Positions 26,181 through 36,206 of a stretch of DNA of 64,000 nucleotides are shown piece by piece. Origin of the DNA: Bog-756 sp963745955 (GTDB lineage Bacteria > Actinomycetota > Acidimicrobiia > Acidimicrobiales > RAAP-2); contig CAVUZI010000008.1 of assembly GCA_963745955.1 (NCBI GenBank), forward strand, positions 372,001 to 436,000, given 5' to 3'. The number at the start of each line of letters is the position of its first letter. The first letter of the stretch is position 1. The notes under the pieces are model-generated. The model worked only from the letters and a program-made list of their open reading frames with translations. It was not told the DNA's origin and searched no databases. The position numbers and the translations under genes are program-made.

Positions 26181-26583
26181 GGTCGGGAACGTCGGCCGAC
26201 CGTTCCTCATCGCCACCTGCCACGGGCTCGGCACCGTCGAGTCGGCACCGTCAAGCGGCACCGTCAAGCGGCACCGTCGAGTCGGCACCGTCGAGCGGCA
26301 CCGTCGAGTCGGCACCGTGCGCGGTGCGAGGCAGTACAGTGATCCGACGGATCGGTCGATCGTCCGGTCCTCGGACGGCTGGGGGGGTGGTTCATGAGAC
26401 TCGAGGTTCCGGTCCGCGGTGAACCCGAGCCCCCCTCTTCCGCACCCGGCACGCCCGGCAGGCGGCTGAAGGACCACGTTCCACTACCCATCCGTGCCAT
26501 GGCCAGAAAGCAGGTGGACCGGTTCTCGGCGACCGGCAGGTAGCGGGGGGTCCCCTCCGACCCGAAGCCGAGGTCCGTCCGGG
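26181..26583 (+). other. Intergenic region with a tandem repeat array
   Basis: This 403-base gap between the LPFTG protein and membrane protein copy 2 contains the repeat array at 26230-26320 and otherwise no gene I can support; downstream membrane protein transcription must start here. Confidence 0.5.
26230..26320 (+). repeat. Short tandem repeat, six full units of 13-14 bases plus a partial unit
   Basis: Units read GGCACCGTCGAGTC, GGCACCGTCAAGC, GGCACCGTCAAGC, GGCACCGTCGAGTC, GGCACCGTCGAGC and GGCACCGTCGAGTC, then a partial GGCACCGTGC. The 13- and 14-base forms break codon phase and no open frame uses them, so the array is non-coding. Confidence 0.85.
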
Positions 26584-28104
26584 ATGCTGACAGAGACGAT
26601 GGACGCAACCGGCCCAGGAAGCGGTTCTGATACGGCGGCGCCCCCGGACGGGGCCCGACGCAATCGCGTACGTTTTTCGTTGGTGGCAACCGCCGCCGTG
26701 CTCATCTCGGCCATCCCGTATCTGTGGGTCCTCCTGGTCGAGTGGAACGGCGGGCCGAGCCTGTACCGCTCCGTGTTCAAGAGTCGTTACGCGGGCAACT
26801 TCTACGATCTGCAGGCGAGGGCCATCCTGGCCGGTCATCTGTACGTGCCCAGGGCTCCCTTGGCCATCGAGGCATGGATCCGCGACGGACATGCCTATAC
26901 CTACTTCGGAATCTTCCCCTCGCTGCTGCGGATTCCGATCCTGGTCACCACCCACCACCTCGACGGGAAATTGACCGCGCTCTCGCTACTCGTGGCATGG
27001 CTGGTCACCGCACTGGTCACGTCGATGCTCGTCTGGCGGGTGCGGGTCATGGTGCGGGGGAACGATCTCCTCGGCCGATCCGAGGCCCTCATCCTCGGGG
27101 TCGTGGTGGCGTCGGTGCTCTGCGGATCCGTCCTGGTCTACCTGGCGTCGTTGCCCTATGCCTATTCGGAAGACATGGCCTGGAGCGTGGCGCTGACCCT
27201 CGGGGGGTTCCTGGCCTTGCTCGGTGTGCTGGAACGCCCGTCGTGGCAACGGGTCACCGTGTGCGGAGTGATTCTCGTGGCTGCGAACCTCACCCGGGTG
27301 ACCGGTGGTTACGCCACCGTGCTCGGGGCGGTGCTGGTGGCCATCTGGTTCGCACTCGGGCGACGGGGGATGGACCTTCGCCGGTGGTGGCTTCCCATGG
27401 TGGCGGTCGCCGTTGTCGGCCTGGCCAGCGGGGGTGCGGTGAACTGGCTGAAGTTCGGCACGCTGTTCAGCATCCCGCTCAACGACTACACCGCGTTCCA
27501 CCGACTCCACGAACGTCAGATCAATGGGGGTCGCTACTTCGACGTCATCTATCTCCCGAGTGCGCTCTACGCCTACCTTGGGCCGCAGGGACTGCGATTC
27601 ACCCACCTTTTCCCGTTCATCACCTTGCCCACGGGACCGGCACGGGCCCTCGGAGGGGTGAAGTTCGATTTCCTCGAGCGAACCTCCAGCCTCACCGCAT
27701 CGATGCCATTGCTGTTCCTATTGAGCTGTGCCGGGGTGGTGAGTGCGTTCAGACGGCATGCGGGTGTTGTGCTGACGATGATCCGCCTCCTGCTGATCGC
27801 GGCCGCGGCGGGCGCGGGAATCGTGCTCCTGTACGGTTCGATCACCAACCGGTATCTGGCCGATTTCCTTCCCTTCCTGGTCCTGGCCAGTGCCGTGGGC
27901 GTCGTGGCCGTATGGGGAAGGGTCGAGCGTCGATCGAGAAGGCTGCGCATGGCCACGGTGGCCATCGTGGTTGCTCTCGGAGCGTTTGGTGTCGCAGCCA
28001 ATGTGGGCCTGTCGATAGCACCGAATGGATTCTGGACCCACACCCAAGTTCACCACTTCCTCCACTTTCAGAAGACGGTGAGCGACGCGACGGGCACCGG
28101 CTGA
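26584..28104 (+). CDS. Multi-pass membrane protein, paralogue family copy 2, lacking the C-terminal domain
   Basis: A 506-residue protein with the same layout as copy 1: a short N-terminal tail, first helix (VATAAVLISAIPYLWVLL), outer-loop motif NFYDLQARA, then AWIRDGHAYTYFG and FPSLLRIP, and about ten more helices. It stops at FQKTVSDATGTG, exactly where copy 1 goes on (FQKSVSDLTGHP) into the 200-residue CDGLYIS domain. The stop is followed directly by the converging YfhO-like gene, so the C-terminal domain is truly absent here. ATG 26584 and ATG 26599 are both possible. Inferred GT-C-like glycosyltransferase; substrate unknown. Confidence 0.7.
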   Translation: MLTETMDATGPGSGSDTAAPPDGARRNRVRFSLVATAAVLISAIPYLWVLLVEWNGGPSLYRSVFKSRYAGNFYDLQARAILAGHLYVPRAPLAIEAWIRDGHAYTYFGIFPSLLRIPILVTTHHLDGKLTALSLLVAWLVTALVTSMLVWRVRVMVRGNDLLGRSEALILGVVVASVLCGSVLVYLASLPYAYSEDMAWSVALTLGGFLALLGVLERPSWQRVTVCGVILVAANLTRVTGGYATVLGAVLVAIWFALGRRGMDLRRWWLPMVAVAVVGLASGGAVNWLKFGTLFSIPLNDYTAFHRLHERQINGGRYFDVIYLPSALYAYLGPQGLRFTHLFPFITLPTGPARALGGVKFDFLERTSSLTASMPLLFLLSCAGVVSAFRRHAGVVLTMIRLLLIAAAAGAGIVLLYGSITNRYLADFLPFLVLASAVGVVAVWGRVERRSRRLRMATVAIVVALGAFGVAANVGLSIAPNGFWTHTQVHHFLHFQKTVSDATGTG

Positions 28105-30532
28105 TCAGCCCGAGGTGGTCCGGGCGCTGGTGTCCGGAGCCCGCGGCCCGAGCCCGTTCCCGCGCCGGTCCCGCCGTCGTCGAAGCGCGTAGGCGGCGAA
28201 GGGCGCTACGAGGAGGCCCACCGCGGCGAGCACGGCCAGGACGATTCCCTCGGTGAAGGTCGATGGCCAGTAGTTCAACTCGATGACGTGCCGGCCCGGG
28301 GGGATCCGGGCCTGGAACATGATGAGGGAGTACTGCTTGAGGGGGAGCGGCCGGCCGTCGATCGTCGCATGCCAGCCGGGCACGTTGGTCAGGTGCAGCC
28401 GGAGGACCTGTGGTGTCTTCGACTCCGTCGTCATCCGCCATGAGGCTGGATTCGGGATGGGTGACCGCCACCGGCACCCCGATGGCGCTGTCCGAGGGCA
28501 ACTGGCCGGAGGGAGGCTGTGGGACCAGGGTGGCTGATGCCGCACCGGGGATGCGGAAGAGGCCCTCCCCGCCGATTTCGGTGTCGTACACACCACCGAT
28601 GGGCCCCTTCGACCCGTTTGGTTCGAGGACGAAGCCCACACCGTAGTCACGGGCGATGGTGGCCGAGGTGACGCCGGGGCAGAAGTGGGAGACCGCCGGC
28701 TGACCCGGCTGCTCGCCGGTGCTCACCTCCCAGGCGATGTAGTAGCCGCGAGGGATCATCGGGTCGTACGCGGCCAGCTCACGGACCCCGTACACGATGT
28801 TGTCGTTGACCGGGATGCCCAGCCCCGGCGGGAACAGGCACTGTGGCGTGCCCAGTCCGACAAGCGCCGACCCCACAGCCCGCTTGAGCGCCAGCGAGGC
28901 CGGCGTGGGGACAAACGGCGTGGAGCTCGACGTCCACAACCCCATCCCGCTCACGATGAGGAAGATGGTCTCGGCCCCGAGCAGCGCCGTCCCGGTCCAC
29001 AGCCTCAGTCCATAGCGTCGGGTGGATTCGCCGGATCCCTCGGACCCACCGGCATGCCCGAGGGGCCAGTGGCGGTGGGTGGCGACGACATCGACCACCA
29101 CGACGAACAGGCCCACGGCCACCCCGACCAGGAGCCACCTGATGCCCCGTTCCCGGATCGCGTGCTGAATGGGCGAGAGGTGATGCCAGTCGGTGGCCCA
29201 GAAGACGGCCAGTGCCACCCCGGCCGCTCCGAAGGCAGCGGCGATGAACCTGATCACCGATCTGTTGCCGGGTGACCGGAGGAAGACGTGCAGCCCGACG
29301 GCTGAGAGCATGGCCACGCCGAAGGTGAAGAAATTCAAGGCGCGGGGGAGGCGTACGGCGTGGAGCCCGGGAAGGGCGTTGATCACGGAGATGGCAGCGG
29401 GCACGAAGACGACGACGCCGGTGACGACCACGACGGCGGCCAGAGCGGCCACCTCCGGTTGACGGAATCGGAAGACGACCGCGGTCAGGGCCAACACGAT
29501 GGCGATGACGCCGATGTACTTGTACTCGTGGACGAACGGAGCACCGATGAGCCACGGGAAGGCCATGCGGAACAGGTAGTCGACCGAGAGGGCGCTCTGC
29601 GCATTGAGCCCGCTCCCGCTGGTGTTCCGGATCGACCGGGAGATGAGCTCGAGACCGGGGAGCAGGAGGGGGGCGCCGAGGAAGGTCCCGGCGACGAGGG
29701 CGATCACCAAGTTGCGGAACGGTTCCACAACCGGGCCGATCCCACCGGCCTGCTTGGCCCGCACGGCGAGGAGGGCGAGCGCGAAGACAATCAGTGTTCC
29801 GATCAGAAGGATGAGCGTGTCGGGCTCACCGGCGTAGACGGCAAAGGCAAAGGCCACGCTGAACAGGGCGACGTCCCGGATCTTGTGCCGGCCGCGGATG
29901 ATGAGGACGACGGCCGCGAACAGCCAACCGGTCCAGGAGAGCACCGACGCAATCGGCCACCCCAGCCATACGAAGAAGGGGCCACTCAGTTCGAACACCG
30001 TTCCGGCCAGGGCGCAGGCGACGACGCTGAGGCGCAACACCCGGCCCAGGACGTAGGCGCCGGCACCGGCGATGAAGAGCGTCGCCATGACCTGGACGGT
30101 GTACATCAGCCGGACCGGGAAGAGATAGCCGATCAGATTCGGAAGGCTGAAGACCGCCGACTGCCAGTTGAACGCCAAGGGCATCCCCAACGCGCTGTAG
30201 GGATTCCACAACGGCAGCTGGCCGTGGTGGACCTGGGTCCAGGCAAGTGTGGTCCAGGGGATCATCTCGTTGATCTGGTCACCACCGAATCCGTTGTGCA
30301 CCAGCACGCCGGGCTGCAGGAGGAGTCCGTAACTCGAGAGCCAGTCGTACTCACCGAGCGACAGGCCGTGGTGCAAGGCCGGGAACATGACCGCGACTGC
30401 CGCGGCCAGCACCCAGCCCACACCGATCAGGTCGCGGATCCAGGGATGCGAACGGCGACGTCGATGGCTCGCCGGCGCCGACACGCGTTCAACGGTAGTC
30501 ACTGGTTCGTGGTGATCCGGCAAGCAGCTCAC
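28105..30532 (-). CDS. YfhO-like large membrane protein, frameshift near 28432
   Basis: About 808 residues when joined. The N-terminus has a helix followed by a long outer loop ending in NEMIPWTTLAWTQVHHGQLPLWNPYSALGMPLAF-type sequence, with the PLWNPY and G.P...N.QSAVFSLPN motifs of the YfhO/GT-C group; about a dozen helices follow. After a periplasmic domain the C-terminus continues in another frame (ESKTPQVLRLHLTNVPGWHA, PGRHVIELNYWP, a final helix and a basic tail), which is the typical YfhO ending. The break is near 28425-28437. YfhO is linked to glycosylation of lipoteichoic acid in Bacillus. GTG 30532 is the outer limit of the start; codon 12 (GTG 30499) is an alternative. Confidence 0.75.
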
Positions 30533-30539
30533 ACTAGAT

Positions 30540-30580
30540 CAATTGTCCAAAAACACGATTGCAATTGCCCAAAATCACGA
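30540..30580. repeat. Direct repeat, two 19-base copies at 22-base spacing
   Basis: CAATTGTCCAAAAACACGA (30540-30558) and CAATTGCCCAAAATCACGA (30562-30580) match at 17 of 19 positions. They lie just upstream of the YfhO-like start, in an AT-richer patch. Two-turn spacing suits a pair of protein-binding sites. The rest of 30533-30798 shows no gene. Confidence 0.6.
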
Positions 30581-30798
30581 GCGGCAACTGGTCCGGACGT
30601 CGGCCCGCGAAGAACGGGCGCCGGGCGATGACGCAAACAGATGCACAAACTCAGATCCAGGATTTCGAAAACGGGGAGCCTGTGCAGACGTTCTCGCAGT
30701 TCACCGGCCACGTCGTCCAAGGCAAAAGAACACCGAGTGTGCCGGACAATCTACGCATTGTAGCGGGCGACCTCCGCCGGCCACATGGGGGAACAGAG

Positions 30799-31216
30799 AT
30801 GAAACCCATGCATTCGGCACATTTTTTCGCTACAGTCAACCCCATGAAATGGCTCTGGGTGATCGTGCTGGTGATAGTCGGCATTCTGGCTGCTCTCGTT
30901 GCGATTGAATATCTGACGATCTCAATCCACGCAATTCCCAGTTTCATGGGCCGCCACCCCGGCAGGGGCCACTATCGCAAGCGGGGCGCGCTCGCCGCGT
31001 TGATCGCGTTGATCGCCTTTGGCGGCGGCGGGGTACCTGATCTATCGGACCCGACGCGCCGACCAACTGGCGCTGGCCGCGGCGGGCGGTGGCCCGGCCG
31101 TGGCCCCGGCCGAGTCCGCGCCCGAGCTGCCCGTGGAGTCGGCCGCCGCCGCCCCCGAGCAGCCGGCGATCGCGCCGGATCAGCCGGTCTCCTCCGAGAA
31201 GCCGACCGAGGAGTAG
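30799..31216 (+). CDS. Small membrane protein with Ala/Pro-rich tail, frameshift near 31017
   Basis: Read from ATG 30799 (a GGGGA motif lies upstream) or ATG 30844. A strongly hydrophobic helix (WVIVLVIVGILAALVAIEYL) is followed by a short basic loop and a second helix that crosses a frame change: LAALIALIA is in frame one and LAAAGYLIYRTRR in the next, where TTT at 31015-31018 has one T too many. The tail is rich in Ala, Pro and Glu and ends in EKPTEE. With the break repaired it is about 138 residues with two helices and an acidic tail. No family recognised. It lies between the YfhO-like gene and a converging glycosyltransferase-like gene. Confidence 0.5.
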
Positions 31217-31251
31217 CCGGCCCCGCGGACGCGTGCGGCTGCCGGCCCACA

Positions 31252-32296
31252 TCACTGGCGGCCACGTCGTCCCTTGGCCAGGATCCGCCGTCCGCGGCCG
31301 AGCAGGTGCGCGGATCTGGTGGTCGAGCCGGTCCCGGAGGCTGTCGGATCCGGACCGCCGAGGGAGAGCCACTCTTCGTAGGTGGAGCTCGGCAACCCGT
31401 CGGGCCAGAGTTGGTCGATGGCGTGGTTCGCCGTGCTGATCCGACGATCGATGGAGGGGACCCCGGTCGGGAGCAGCCGCCCCCCGAGGTCGACCTGCTG
31501 GTGGTAGTGGAGAATGGACGGCTCGGCGGCCTGGGCCGGGATGGTGGTCGGATCGTGGGTCGGGGTGTTCCAGCGGACGTCGAGTTCCATTGAGCCGGTG
31601 CCCGTGGCCGCCAGTGCGATCGCCATCGCCACCTGGTCGATGTAGACCGTCCAGTCCGAGAGGAGCTCGGCGCGGTCGAGGAGCCACCTGGCCCACCGGG
31701 CCCATGCGAGGGCGACGTCGGGAAGGAGGGGACCCGGGATGAGATAGAGCCCGCCATTGCTGTTGCCTCGAACGGTCCGTCGGTCCGTTCCCCAGGGGAG
31801 GGGGACCGGCGGTGGCGGGTCCACCCCTGCGGCATCGAAGATGGCGAGGATCACCTCGTAGGGCGGGACCGGGGAGTCGACCGGCTTGCCGGCGATCGCA
31901 TCGGGGGGAACGGCGATCCCGCGGGGGTCGTCGAGGACGACCACATCGGTGTCGCACAGGACCACGATCCCGTTCCTCCCGTCCTCGGCCAGCCGCAAGC
32001 GCTCCGGCGATCTTGTTGCAGTGGGGCGAGCGCGGGTCGAAGCGATCGACCGGCCGGACAGTGACCCCTTCCGCCCTGAGGTAGTCGAGGGCGTCCGAGG
32101 TCTCCCGGCCGACGACGTGGACGACCAGGTCGTGCGGGTCGACCCCGGCCACCACCGTGAGCGTGGTGAACCAGCGGATGGCATCGAGATGGAACCGGGG
32201 ATGGTCGTCGACCACGCAGGAGAAGCATCCGACGGTTCCGGCCGGCGACCCGGGCGCGTCCGCGGAATGGTCCGGGAGCCCCGCGGGCGACGGCAT
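31252..32296 (-). CDS. GT-A-like nucleotide-sugar transferase family protein, frameshift near 31998
   Basis: The first part (GCFSCVVDDHPRFHLDAIRWF, then RFDPRSPHCNKIAGAL) and the second part (RLAEDGRNGIVVLCDTDVVVLDDP) are in different frames, meeting at about 31995-32002 where one extra base sits. Joined length is about 347. CDTD is a plausible DxD metal site; KPVDSPVPPYEVILAIFDAAG, NSNGGLYLIPGPLL and DQVAMAIAL resemble the middle and late motifs of GT8-like or fucosyl/galactosyl GT-A proteins. It is the downstream gene of a cluster with membrane protein copy 3 and the 2OG oxygenase, all on the minus strand. Exact family uncertain. Confidence 0.6.
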
Positions 32297-32311
32297 GTCA
32301 GCGTTTGTCCA

Positions 32312-34444
32312 TCAACGGCCCCGGAGCAGGCTCTGGCACAGACTCATGTCCGGCGCCGGAGTCTTGAGCCGGGTGATGGTGACGACGGGGCTGTGCCCGA
32401 CTGGCGTGGGCGGCGTGGGGTGGACGACCGCCGGCCCGGTGCCGCCCAGGTAGTGGCCGAGGACCTTCTTCCCGTTCCACCAGATCACGATCTGGTTGAG
32501 GTTCGGATCGGTGATCACGGTCAGCTTCTGGTGGATGTGCAGATAGGAGATCGGGATCCTCCCCGACTGGGGCGGCGGCCAGGCGATGGAGGTGCCGGAG
32601 TTCTCGATGTCCAGGTAGAACTGGTACTCCTTCGGAGACGGCTCGATGACCAACTTCGCCGAGCCGTAGGTGAAGATGGTGACGGGGCTGGTGAGGTGGC
32701 TCGCCGGTTGGTTGAACGTGTAGCCGATGGTGTTGGTGATGCCGGCCTCTTGCTCGACGGGAAGCCAGGTGAGGTGTTGGTTCAGCTGGCCCGGGACATC
32801 CTTGAGGGTGTCTCCGGTCGAGAGATAGAGTCCCGAGCAGTTGTTGGCGATGAAGAGCTGGCCACCCGGTGCCCAGTACGGCAGGCGTGCCCCGTGCCGC
32901 ACGGTCGGTGCCAGCGGCGTGACGCTCAGCGCGTTCTCCGCGGACACGAACTGCGCGGCCTGGCCCAGCGTCCAGTCCGACACCGGCCAGAGGGAGATGG
33001 CCACGTTGGCCACGATGCAGTAGATCGCCGCCACCGTGAGAACGGCCAGTGCGGAGCCGCGAGCCCGCCGCGTTCTGCCCGACAGCCGGCGCAACAGATC
33101 GATGAGGCCGATGGCCGCGCCCACGATCACGAACGGCATCAGATCGGCGATGTACCGCTGCGAGATGTACCCCCACAAGAGCACACCGGATGTGCCTGCG
33201 GCTGCGGCGACGAGGATGATCCGGGCATAGCGGATCTGACCCAGGGCCTTGGGCCTGAACGCGGTCACCGCGCCCCACAGGCCGAGCAGGAGGAGCAACG
33301 GCGAGGTCGCGGTCAGGCTGGCCGTCGGGTACGTCTGGTCCATCACGGCGCCGCCCAGCCAGGGGGCCGGCGCGCCGGGAGGGATGACGTAGGGGAACAG
33401 GCCGGTGAAGCGGATGGCGAAGGGCTGCAGGTAGGCCGCCAGCGTGCTGGGCAGGAATTTGAAGCTGAAGGCCTTGCCCCCGTTGGCGGCCAGGAAATAG
33501 CGCCGATGGGCATTGACCGCTGCCCACACCTGATCGGCCATGGGAAGGCCCACCGGAATCCCGAACTTGGCGTAGGTCACGGCGCAACCGGCAGCGAACG
33601 GTACGACGCCGACCGCCACCATCGGAAGTGCCCACCGCCGGTTCGCCTCTCCTCCGAGGCCCAGGGCGAGCCATCCCGCGATCAGGATGGCCCCGATGAC
33701 ACAGCCCCAGCCGGTCGGGGTGCGATCGAGATTGGCGCACAGCACCAGCACGAGGCTGGCGATGATCCGGCCCCATGACGGGCGCTGCATGACACCGATC
33801 ATGGCGAAGAGGCTGCCCACGGTGAGCGGGATGCTCCAGGCGAAGTCCTCGTTGTAGATGAACGGCGTCGCCCCCAGGAAGATGACCACCGATCCACCCA
33901 TGACCGTGGCCATGAACACCCCGTAGCACACCGCCTCGATCCGTCCCACCAGCGCTGCTCCCCGCATCAGGATGCGGAGGCGCCACAGCATCAACGAGGT
34001 GAACAACCCGGTCGCCAACCAGGCGACCAGGATGGACGGGGCGGTCAGGTCACCGTCGAATGCGTTGGTCACCAACAGGATGGGCATCCGTATCAGTGAA
34101 GGGAAGATGCCGAAGTAGGTGTAGTCACGGCCATCGTGGGCGAAGGCTTCGATGCCCATCTGGCCCCCGGGCAGGCTCAGGTGGCCGTGGAACATGGCCC
34201 GGGCCTGCAGGTCGTAGAAATTGTCGTACGGCACCCCCCGCAGCGGATTCGGCCCACCGGACCACAGGTTCCACAGGAGGTACAAGAAGGGCACGGCCAT
34301 CACCGCGATGCCGATGACCACGGCGATGGTGAAGCGCTGTCGGCTGAGCTCCGCCGGCGTGCGCGGTGGGGTTTGCCCGACCCTCGATGGTGTACCGGCG
34401 TGATCGCTGGCCACCGGAGGTGCAGCGATGGTGGGGACAGCCAT
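32312..34444 (-). CDS. Multi-pass membrane protein with C-terminal extracytoplasmic domain, paralogue family copy 3
   Basis: A 710-residue protein from ATG 34444, which overlaps the last base of the oxygenase stop codon. After a 40-residue tail the first helix is VVIGIAVMAVPFLYLLW; the loop motifs are NFYDLQARAMFHGHL and EAFAHDGRDYTYFG. About eleven helices follow; the soluble C-terminal 220 residues contain NNCSGLYLSTGDTL, matching the CDGLYIS motif of copies 1 and 4, and end MSLCQSLLRGR, close to the PRLCQSLSG end of copy 4. The frame is intact, so this is the best reference copy for the family. Likely GT-C-like transferase; not proven. Confidence 0.72.
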   Translation of the reverse strand: MAVPTIAAPPVASDHAGTPSRVGQTPPRTPAELSRQRFTIAVVIGIAVMAVPFLYLLWNLWSGGPNPLRGVPYDNFYDLQARAMFHGHLSLPGGQMGIEAFAHDGRDYTYFGIFPSLIRMPILLVTNAFDGDLTAPSILVAWLATGLFTSLMLWRLRILMRGAALVGRIEAVCYGVFMATVMGGSVVIFLGATPFIYNEDFAWSIPLTVGSLFAMIGVMQRPSWGRIIASLVLVLCANLDRTPTGWGCVIGAILIAGWLALGLGGEANRRWALPMVAVGVVPFAAGCAVTYAKFGIPVGLPMADQVWAAVNAHRRYFLAANGGKAFSFKFLPSTLAAYLQPFAIRFTGLFPYVIPPGAPAPWLGGAVMDQTYPTASLTATSPLLLLLGLWGAVTAFRPKALGQIRYARIILVAAAAGTSGVLLWGYISQRYIADLMPFVIVGAAIGLIDLLRRLSGRTRRARGSALAVLTVAAIYCIVANVAISLWPVSDWTLGQAAQFVSAENALSVTPLAPTVRHGARLPYWAPGGQLFIANNCSGLYLSTGDTLKDVPGQLNQHLTWLPVEQEAGITNTIGYTFNQPASHLTSPVTIFTYGSAKLVIEPSPKEYQFYLDIENSGTSIAWPPPQSGRIPISYLHIHQKLTVITDPNLNQIVIWWNGKKVLGHYLGGTGPAVVHPTPPTPVGHSPVVTITRLKTPAPDMSLCQSLLRGR

Positions 34445-35306
34445 TACGAGTCCTTGGTGCCTCTTCGCCGAAGCCGGTCGCGATAGCCGAGGATCTTGCT
34501 CGCCGCCTGGTCGGAGAGACCCAGGTTCCGTTTGGCCCAGTCGTAGATCCTGATCATCTGTGTGTCGACGTAGATCATGATCGAGTGTGCCCCGTCTCCC
34601 GGACGGGCCCGGTACTCGGTCGAGCGCACCAACGGATCGTCTTCGATGCTGAAGTAGTACAACGCCAACGACCGCCGGGACACGCCTTTGGGGCAGCGCA
34701 TCGGCTCGGGGTGGCCGTGGAACGAGGTGCCATCGGTGGTGAAGATCAGCACCCGGTTGGCCACCGGGGTGACCCGCTCGACGCACTCCTTCATGTCGGC
34801 ACTCCACAACTCGAGATCGCCCCCGTATTCGGGACTCCAGTTGTCGTTGAGGTAGAGGAGGATGTTCGCCCGGCGTTGCCATTTCCGGTTGTGGGGATGG
34901 ACGGTGAAATCGGCATGGATGTTGAGGAACCCACCGGTTCCCGATTGGTGCAGCCCCCCGCCTTCGAGGGACGGATCCGGGATCAGGTGGTCGATGCCGA
35001 TCAACGAGCTGACGAAACTGACGAATCGGGGCGAGTTGAGCTCCGCCAGGATGGCGCGGAGCGTCGGACCCCACGTGTCCGGATCCGTGTTGGAGAACTT
35101 GCGCTCGTTGGCATGGAGGTAGTTGTTCCACTGCTCGGGATCGAGCGGGGGAATTCCTCGATGGCCTGCTCGGCCACTCCGGGTTCGAGGAAGTTGTCCA
35201 GCACGATATGGGGGTACGGAGTTGCCGACCGGTAGGTCTCGTGGAGCTCGGCGAGCTGCTGCTCGAGGCGCCCGATGTCGAGCACCGGCACGTCGGTCTC
35301 CTTCAT
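34444..35306 (-). CDS. 2-oxoglutarate/Fe(II)-dependent oxygenase, frameshift near 35152
   Basis: N-terminal part (YPHIVLDNFLEPGVAEQAIEEFP) and C-terminal part (DPEQWNNYLHANERKF onward) are in different frames; a run of five C where six would restore EEFPPLDPEQW marks the break at 35150-35155. The catalytic jelly roll is complete: HAD in FLNIHADFTVHP gives the HxD pair, SFHGHPEPM the distal His and RRSLALYYF the 2OG-binding Arg region; ANILLYLNDNW and EYGGDLELW are typical of the prolyl-4-hydroxylase-like group. It probably hydroxylates a sugar, lipid or protein made by this locus. About 287 residues. ATG 35306 is preferred over GTG 35321. The 286-base gap to GtrA holds no gene I can support. 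Confidence 0.75.
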
Positions 35307-35592
35307 GGGCTCAGTCGCCACCCGGGCCCGCCTTCCACACCGCGATGCGTGGGCACCAAGGTCCGGGCGCGGCCAGACCCTCGCGGGCCCAAGGCCAGCC
35401 TTCCCGCGTCACTCTCTGTGCGGTCACTTCGCCCCCTTTGCGCAACTGCGATGACGCGGATCGTGGCAATCTTCGCCGATGCCAAGGATACTCGATTCTC
35501 CTGGCCAGGACGATGGCGGATTTCCCGGATCATCAATATGTAGGAGGTGAGACCCCGCCTGCGCACGGTGAGGAGCGCCGGACCGCCTGGGG

Positions 35593-36076
35593 TCAGGCCT
35601 CCGTGGCTCCCTCGACCTCGGGGAGCTGGGCAAAGAGCCGGTTGAGGATCAAGAACTTGAACACCCACAGGATCCCGAAGGAGGCGATATTGGTGGCCAG
35701 CACCAGCGCGGTCCGGACCAGGTGGTGGAGGTGGTGCGTCGTGGCGTAGTTATGGGCCAATGATGCGGTGAACAGGGCGAATCCGATTCCGGTCAGCGAA
35801 ATGACCACGAAGGGCAGGATCTCCTTCACCAGGTGCGATCGGCCCGACTTTCCCCACACCCATTGCCGGTTGAGCAGGTACGAGGGAATCCCGGCCGTCA
35901 GGTTGGCGAAGAGCACGCTCGGTACCTCGGACCACAGGCGGAGCGCGCCGTAGACGATGGACAGCACCACCAACGACGGTCAACGCCGAGATCACCGACA
36001 CCATGGTGAACTTGATCATCTTCAGTCCCTCGGGGGTCCGGGAGAACTGCCAGAGCCGAGTCACCGTCTGCCTCAT
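35593..36076 (-). CDS. GtrA family membrane protein, frameshift near 35977
   Basis: Joined length is about 160 residues with four helices, standard for GtrA. The start (MIKFTMVSVISALT, helix 1) is in one frame; from VVLSIVYGALRLWSE on the chain is in another. Helix 2 region ends in SYLLNRQWVWGK, the family's most typical motif, followed by FVVISLTGIGFALFTASL and IASFGILWVFKFLILNRLF. One extra base near 35975-35982 explains the break. GtrA proteins are thought to flip polyprenyl-phosphate-linked sugars across the membrane, which would supply the GT-C-like neighbours (copies 3 and 4) with their donors. Confidence 0.82.
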
Positions 36077-36206
36077 CCCTTCCAAACTACCCCGTCCGGT
36101 TGACAATCAGCGGTGGATGATCCCGGGCCGGGGACACCGCTGACACGGTCCGGGCATCGTCTCGGTGGCGGTAGTGCCGGCAATCTTCTCGCTACACTCG
36201 CTCGCC

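Noticed and set aside
26230..26320. Possible CRISPR array
   Set aside because: Units are directly adjacent with no spacers, and no cas genes are present; plain tandem repeat.
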